The notes under the pieces were generated by a model. That model saw nothing but the letters and a program-made list of their open reading frames with translations. It was not told where the DNA came from and ran no database searches. Below are positions 41,986 to 46,152 of a DNA stretch of 46,152 nucleotides, one piece after another (the first letter of the stretch is position 1; each line of letters opens with the position of its first letter). Position numbers and translations under genes: made by a program. The DNA comes from a virus: IMG/VR virus record IMGVR_UViG_3300030104_005779, positions 1-46,152 of that record; one strand, written 5' to 3'.

Positions 41986-42483
41986 ATGGCTCTAATTTCA
42001 AATATAGGTGCTGGTATTTTCACAAAACTAAAATACAAAGCTGACAGTAATTACACATTACCTACAAATGACACAACTCACCAAGCTTTTATAGCTTCTG
42101 GTGGTGACTATGCAAGTGCTGTGGAAGTTACTCACATCAGAGAATTTCCTTCATTTGGTAAACCCGCTAACATTGTTAACGTACCAAATTACGGACAATC
42201 TGTAAGTTCACAGATCCAAGGACAATCTGATGCTCCAACTTTAGAATTTACTCTTAATTATGTACCAAGTGCACATAATACACTACAAGGGTTAGTTCAA
42301 GATGGTGTAACATATGTATTTCAGCTAGATGTTAAAAATGCATCTACTGGTGATAATGCTGCATTTTACGTAAAAGGACAAGTGGCTTCTTTTGAAGTGG
42401 CTCCAAATTTGACTGATTCAAATCAGGCAACTTTGACTTTGAGTACTTCAACTGACTATACTGGTCCATTTGCTGACGCATAA
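41986..42483 (+). CDS. Major tail protein
   Basis: 165 residues with strands and Gly/Asn/Thr loops (HIREFPSFGKPANIVNVPNYG, EFTLNYVPSAHNTLQGLV). The position before the chaperones and tape measure is typical for the tube subunit. Codon choice again favours C endings in places. Followed by the same stem-loop as the SSB gene. Confidence 0.82.
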   Translation: MALISNIGAGIFTKLKYKADSNYTLPTNDTTHQAFIASGGDYASAVEVTHIREFPSFGKPANIVNVPNYGQSVSSQIQGQSDAPTLEFTLNYVPSAHNTLQGLVQDGVTYVFQLDVKNASTGDNAAFYVKGQVASFEVAPNLTDSNQATLTLSTSTDYTGPFADA

Positions 42484-42498
42484 TAAAAAAATTTTTAG

Positions 42499-42518
42499 GC
42501 TGGGCTTAATTGCCCAGC
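42499..42518 (+). terminator. Stem-loop after major tail protein
   Basis: GCTGGGC-TTAATT-GCCCAGC, identical to the hairpin after SSB (19565-19584, minus). The run after it is TTAATTAAATT, not a clean T run. Could partly stop transcription and cap the abundant head-tail message. Confidence 0.7.
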
Positions 42519-42544
42519 TTAATTAAATTGTATAGGATAAAATA

Positions 42545-42853
42545 ATGATAAAACCATTTAATAAATATTATGTATTAAGAATCACTTCTTTACACATAAA
42601 AAAATCTATAGATACATCCATAAGAAAAACTTATGATAGATTGAAAGATGTAGAAGATAAACAAGAAGTCTTTGAAACACTAGATGTGTTACATAAAATT
42701 AGAAAAATAATGGAAGACTTTGAATCGAATAATAAACATTTATATCAAAAACCTTTAGAGGAAATAAAAAATGAAACATATAAAGATAATAGAAGTAACG
42801 AAGAAAGTACCATTTCTGAAACAGGAAGTGGAGATCAAACAACTGACAGTTAA
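42545..42853 (+). CDS. Hypothetical protein, tail chaperone region
   Basis: 102 residues, mostly charged helices (DTSIRKTYDRLKDVEDKQEVFE). The end overlaps the chaperone start by 83 bp in another frame. AGGATAAAATA precedes ATG. Probably real since its helical part is coherent before the overlap; function unknown. Confidence 0.6.
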   Translation: MIKPFNKYYVLRITSLHIKKSIDTSIRKTYDRLKDVEDKQEVFETLDVLHKIRKIMEDFESNNKHLYQKPLEEIKNETYKDNRSNEESTISETGSGDQTTDS

Positions 42854-43088
42854 AGGCATTAAAGACTTACAAAAAGTTTTAGATGTAAATAAAAACGATG
42901 ATGTTGCTGGTTTAAAAACTTTAAGTGCTATCTTTAGACAAACAATTGTTGGTGCTGAAAATATGAAAGATTCAGAATTTGAAAACTTTCCAATTAAAGC
43001 ATTAACTGAATTATCGCAAGAAATTCTTGCATATAATGGTTTAGCAGCTAAAGATGACAAAGGTGGTGAATTGGGGAAGAAGAGCTAG
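42771..43088 (+). CDS. Tail assembly chaperone (gpG-like)
   Basis: 105 residues. N-terminal sandwich-like KVPFLKQEVEIKQLTVKGIKDLQKVL, then helices. Location between the major tail protein and tape measure is diagnostic. GAGGAAATAAAAA precedes ATG. Near its end a GGGGAAG run (43073-43079) allows a -1 shift into the next frame, joining it to the 43142 ORF without a gap; see that entry. Confidence 0.75.
   Translation: MKHIKIIEVTKKVPFLKQEVEIKQLTVKGIKDLQKVLDVNKNDDVAGLKTLSAIFRQTIVGAENMKDSEFENFPIKALTELSQEILAYNGLAAKDDKGGELGKKS
43073..43079 (+). promoter_or_regulatory. Candidate -1 frameshift site in tail chaperone
   Basis: Sequence GGGGAAG spans the codons GGG AAG in frame 0. The P-site GGG re-pairs perfectly on GGG; the A-site pairing is weaker (AAG to GAA). 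It lies just inside the 43070-43088 overlap of the two frames, the only place where a shift can link them. Confidence 0.6.
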
Positions 43089-43141
43089 CAGAATATGAAA
43101 TAGCTCATCAATTAGGTGTTACATTAGATACTATTTATAAT

Positions 43142-43378
43142 ATGTCAACCAAAGAATATATGGGTTGGATACAGTATTTTAATCAAAGACCATACGGTTG
43201 GCGAGATGATCATAGGGCTGCTATATTAGCTCAAACAACTTACCAAGGTACTAAACCTCTTAGAGTAAATGAATTATTTCCTTCGTTAAAATCAATGAAA
43301 GATAATAATACACAAAAGGATCTAAAATTAGAAGCTGGCTTTAATAAATTAAAAAGTATAGCTAAAAGATCTGATTAA
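43142..43378 (+). CDS. Tail assembly chaperone extension (GT-like), probably made by -1 frameshift
   Basis: The frame is open from 43070 but the first ATG is at 43142. A -1 shift at the GGGG run near 43073 would give GGELG-EEELAEYEIAHQ joined straight into the frame here, ending in STKEYMGWIQYFNQRPYGW (typical of the T part of G-T proteins). Thus the real product is likely a 42771-43378 fusion made at low level, as in lambda and RcGTA. Internal initiation at 43142 is possible but has no clear site. Confidence 0.7.
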   Translation: MSTKEYMGWIQYFNQRPYGWRDDHRAAILAQTTYQGTKPLRVNELFPSLKSMKDNNTQKDLKLEAGFNKLKSIAKRSD

Positions 43379-43380
43379 TA

Positions 43381-43403
43381 GTGGGGCGGTGTAAACTGCC
43401 CAC
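43381..43403 (+). promoter_or_regulatory. GC-rich hairpin between chaperone and next gene
   Basis: GTGGG-G-CGGT-GTAA-ACTG-CCCAC makes nine base pairs (one G-U) with one bulged G, two bases after the chaperone stop and 13 bp before the start at 43417. It may regulate the next gene or protect the 3' end; there is no T run. Confidence 0.65.
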
Positions 43404-43416
43404 TTGGAAGGCAATT

Positions 43417-43578
43417 ATGAGAGATATTAAAAAATTAACTGAATATAGTAATATTGCCAAAAAAAATTTAAAACAAAAAGAATTATCTAGAAACCTTAAA
43501 AAAGAAGTAAATATTGGTGCCAACGGTACACAAAGATACATTATTAAAAAAGGTATAAACAAAGGTAAATTAATATAA
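43417..43578 (+). CDS. Small basic hypothetical protein
   Basis: I chose ATG 43417 because GGAAGG lies five bases upstream; a longer frame from GTG 43381 would pass through a hairpin. The 53 residues are Lys-rich and helical (MRDIKKLTEYSNIAKKNLKQ). Its stop overlaps the next ATG. No family recognised. Confidence 0.6.
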   Translation: MRDIKKLTEYSNIAKKNLKQKELSRNLKKEVNIGANGTQRYIIKKGINKGKLI

Positions 43579-43964
43579 TGGCAATAACTACGATTGGTCT
43601 AACAACTGCTTCTAAAGATCTTCAAAAAGATATTAATAAAGCAATTGAACAGGAACTTAGATCAAGAGCATTAAAAGCTTTTGCTGAAGTAAAATTAACA
43701 ACTCCAGTTGATACTGGACAAGCTAGAAATAGCTGGTATATTGGATACACTGAAACATATAATAATCAAAAAACTGCACCTGCAACATCTAATGTAAATT
43801 TATTGGTTCCAAAAGATAAACCAAATAAAATTATTGTTACAAATGGTACAACATACATAGAATTCCTTAACAATGGACATTCACAACAAGCACCTACTAA
43901 ATTTATAGAGGCTGCTTTTAGAAGATACTTTGATGACGTTACTGTGGAAATAACTAACGGATAA
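43578..43964 (+). CDS. HK97 gp10-like neck/tail protein
   Basis: 128 residues. TPVDTGQARNSW and YIEFLNNGHSQQAPTKFIEAAFRRYF are the hallmark of HK97-gp10-like proteins, which cap or join tail structures. Usual place is between head closure and tail terminator; here it is between the chaperones and tape measure. The function may be the same. Confidence 0.75.
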   Translation: MAITTIGLTTASKDLQKDINKAIEQELRSRALKAFAEVKLTTPVDTGQARNSWYIGYTETYNNQKTAPATSNVNLLVPKDKPNKIIVTNGTTYIEFLNNGHSQQAPTKFIEAAFRRYFDDVTVEITNG

Positions 43965-43970
43965 GGGAAA

Positions 43971-46094
43971 ATGGCTGTAAAATTAGATATAATTACTAAT
44001 GTTAAGGGACAGAACGGAGTAAACCAATTACAATCCGGATTAGATAAATTAGGAAGAAATGCTCAAATAGCTTCAACAAGATTAAAACAATTACAAGGTG
44101 CAGCTGCTAAATCAAGAGCAACTTTTGCAGCATTAGGAACAACTTTAAAAGTTGGTGTTGCTGCATCATTAGCTGCTGTTAGTTTTGGTATTGGTAAATT
44201 TATAAGAGATACATTTTCTGCAGGACAACTTACTGAATCATTACAAGTAAGATTTAAACTATTATTTAATTCTGCTACAGAGGGTGCAAAAGCATTTAAA
44301 GTATTAAATACATTTGCTGGTAAAGTTCCTTTCTCACTAGAAGCTATTGCTGCTGGTTCTGGTAACCTAGCTGTTATTGCTAAAGATGCTAATGAATTAG
44401 CTAAAATATTAGAAATAACAGGTAATGTTGCTGCAGCTACAGGTCTTGATTTTAGACAAACTGCTGAACAAATTCAAAGAGCATTTGCTGGTGGTATAGC
44501 CGCTGCTGACGTCTTTAGGGAAAGAGGTGTTAGAGCAATGTTAGGTTTTGAAGCTGGTGCTAAAGTATCAATTGAAGATACTAGAAAAAGGTTTTTTGAA
44601 GTATTTGGTAGTGGTGGACAATTTTCTACTGCAACAAAAGAATTTGAAAAAACTTTAGAAGCACAGGTTTCATTTGTACAAGATGCTTATTTTAGATTTA
44701 GACAAGCCGCTGCTCAACCTTTATTTGAAGGTGTTAAACAACAATTAGTTGCTTTAGTTGGTAATTTTAAAAGAAATGATACTCAATTAAAAGAATTAGC
44801 AAAAACTGTTGGTACTAATTTAGCACAAGCATTTAAAAATATTGAAGGTGCAATTAGGTTTGTATCTAGAAATATAGATCTTTTAGTTACTGGATTTAAA
44901 GTATTTATTGGATTAAAAGTAGCTACAGTGGTAGCAGGTATTGCTGCACAATTTATATTAATGGCACAAGCTATAAAAACTGCAGGAATTAGTTTAGCTG
45001 CTTTAAATGTAGCATTAAGAGCTAATATAGTTGGTATTGTTATAACTACAATACAAGTAGGTGTTGTAGCATTTATTGCATTTAATGATGCTATAATGAA
45101 AGTTGTAAATACAATTAAAGATTTTTTTATACAAAAAATGAAAGAAGCTCAATTAGCTGTTCTTAATTTTGTTTCTAAATTAAAAATATTTCCAAAAACT
45201 TCAGCAGAAGCAGAAGAAGCTGCTAAAAAATTAAGTGCAGAACTTAATACAATAAAAATGGAAGCTAATGAAGTTATTGCTTCTTACACAACATTAAATA
45301 AAAAACAAAAAGAATTATTTTCAGGAACAAGAACTACACCAAGAGCTGAAAGGGATCCTAGATCAAGACCTAATTTTGGTGCTGCTAGTGATCCTGATTT
45401 TTTAAAAAAACAATCAGATATAGCTGCATTAAATGAGCGAATATTTACAATGAATAGAGATTTTATTCGTGATCAAGCTAAAATTAATGCTAATCAAACA
45501 ACATATAAAGATTTATTACATGCATCTGGTATTGAAGCTAAATTAATTTCAGATACAATTAGTACAGGATTTTTAGATGGATTAAGACAAGGTAATTCAT
45601 TATTAGAGATTAGTAAAAATTTATTTAAAAGTGTTGCACAAACAATAGCTGAAACAATTATAAAAAAGACTATTGAATTACAAATAGAAAAATTATTTGA
45701 ATTTCTTGGTACTAAAAAACTTACAATTGAAAAACAAATTACTGCAGAAAAAGCTCAACAATTAGCTTTTGCTACTGCAACCGCTGCTGTTAGTGGTGGA
45801 TCAAGTAGTAGTTTATTATCATTTTTCAAATTTAACAAAGGTGGAGTTGTACCAGGTGGTGCACCTTATAATGATAGAATACCTGCATTATTAACACCAG
45901 GAGAAACTGTTATACCTAGAGGTGAATCAGCTGGCTCAATAATAAATAATAATACAATTAATGTAAGTGGTAATGTTGATCAAAGAGCAATAGATCAAAT
46001 TAGAGCTGTTATAACATCAAGTCCTTCACATGTTGGTGGAGCTAATAAAACCTATACCAGAAATACTGCCGGTTTAAGTATGAGGAGAAAATAA
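43971..46094 (+). CDS. Tape measure protein
   Basis: 707 residues, the longest tail-module protein of this arm. N-terminal coiled-coil (SGLDKLGRNAQIASTRLKQLQGA), hydrophobic helices in the middle (about 310-380), a fibrous helical part (about 400-590), and a C-terminal Gly-rich motif with FNKGGVVPGGAPYNDRIPALLTPGE, typical for phage tape measure ends. With ~0.15 nm per residue it implies a tail of roughly 100 nm. Its last 41 bases recur at the left end of the window. Short leader GGGAAA precedes ATG. Confidence 0.88.
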   Translation: MAVKLDIITNVKGQNGVNQLQSGLDKLGRNAQIASTRLKQLQGAAAKSRATFAALGTTLKVGVAASLAAVSFGIGKFIRDTFSAGQLTESLQVRFKLLFNSATEGAKAFKVLNTFAGKVPFSLEAIAAGSGNLAVIAKDANELAKILEITGNVAAATGLDFRQTAEQIQRAFAGGIAAADVFRERGVRAMLGFEAGAKVSIEDTRKRFFEVFGSGGQFSTATKEFEKTLEAQVSFVQDAYFRFRQAAAQPLFEGVKQQLVALVGNFKRNDTQLKELAKTVGTNLAQAFKNIEGAIRFVSRNIDLLVTGFKVFIGLKVATVVAGIAAQFILMAQAIKTAGISLAALNVALRANIVGIVITTIQVGVVAFIAFNDAIMKVVNTIKDFFIQKMKEAQLAVLNFVSKLKIFPKTSAEAEEAAKKLSAELNTIKMEANEVIASYTTLNKKQKELFSGTRTTPRAERDPRSRPNFGAASDPDFLKKQSDIAALNERIFTMNRDFIRDQAKINANQTTYKDLLHASGIEAKLISDTISTGFLDGLRQGNSLLEISKNLFKSVAQTIAETIIKKTIELQIEKLFEFLGTKKLTIEKQITAEKAQQLAFATATAAVSGGSSSSLLSFFKFNKGGVVPGGAPYNDRIPALLTPGETVIPRGESAGSIINNNTINVSGNVDQRAIDQIRAVITSSPSHVGGANKTYTRNTAGLSMRRK

Positions 46095-46152
46095 TGTCAA
46101 AAATATTTGAATATACAAATGATGTATCATTAAATAGATCAGCAAGAATTAG
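46052..46152. repeat. Right copy of terminal redundancy
   Basis: Matches 1-101 with a single mismatch (A at 46054 versus T at 3). Contains the end of the tape measure gene and the start of the 204-residue tail gene. Confidence 0.9.
46094..46152 (+). CDS. Start of the distal tail gene, truncated by the window end
   Basis: The ATG overlaps the tape measure stop (TAATG). These 19 codons are identical to 43-99 of the complete gene at 43-657 and run off the right edge. The piece is a duplicate caused by terminal redundancy. Confidence 0.85.
   Translation, partial: MSKIFEYTNDVSLNRSARI

Noticed and set aside
1-46152. Temperate lifestyle (integrase, repressor, attachment site)
   Set aside because: No integrase, recombinase, repressor-like or attachment sequence was found in any frame examined.

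Overview
The window is an essentially complete genome of a tailed, strictly lytic-looking bacteriophage. Its first ~101 bases recur at its right end, so the unique length is about 46,051 bp. It is very AT-rich (roughly 30% G+C by eye) and nearly every gap is filled with a gene. The tail proteins, small membrane peptides and tail-fibre domains resemble those of uncultured marine phages, including phages of small AT-rich marine bacteria such as SAR11. The host is an inference; nothing in the sequence fixes it. No integrase, repressor, CRISPR array or convincing tRNA gene was seen.

The genome has two transcription arms leaving one divergent control region (about 20,335-21,080). The leftward arm (20,334 down to 12,541) is a T7-like DNA metabolism block: zinc-ribbon and basic small proteins, gp2.5-like SSB, ASCH protein, dNMP kinase, family A DNA polymerase, cupin protein, 5'-3' exonuclease, HNH-like nuclease, primase-helicase, a structured non-coding segment, a SET-domain protein and DUF7220. 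The rightward arm starts with small early genes carrying a repeated leader hairpin. It continues with two lipoproteins, an ABC-ATPase/acetyltransferase fusion (possibly Mom-like), a T7-type single-subunit RNA polymerase and a ribosomal protein bS21 homologue without an ordinary start codon. After a control/origin-like region (27,965-28,270) come TerS, a GIY-YIG-like protein, endolysin, TerL, a GC-rich untranslated block, the portal, ribonucleotide reductase (NrdA/NrdB), tiny basic peptides, head genes and connectors. The arm closes with the major tail protein, tail chaperones with a probable -1 frameshift, tape measure, tail tip, several fibre/adhesin genes and a GTA-type holin at 12,525, where it meets the leftward arm at a bidirectional terminator.

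So a T7-like replication and transcription system is joined to a long non-contractile (siphovirus) tail, the organisation known from Xp10-like phages. A motif TCTAT-RY-CTTACAGA occurs six times, only between genes and always pointing at the downstream genes. I propose it is the promoter of the phage RNA polymerase. The copies explain the two arms: three point left (SSB/replication and the ASCH gene) and three point right (early genes, the origin-like palindromes, terminase/late genes).

The most unusual items are this promoter family; the bS21 gene with an apparent AUU (or AUA) start; the ABC-GNAT fusion; two GC-rich structured intergenic blocks (13,298-13,415 and about 30,837-31,155) that look like undescribed RNAs; a 28-bp perfect palindrome with repeats next to a promoter; duplicated 45-bp leader hairpins; and three tail-fibre genes that end in the same GGxQFN peptide.
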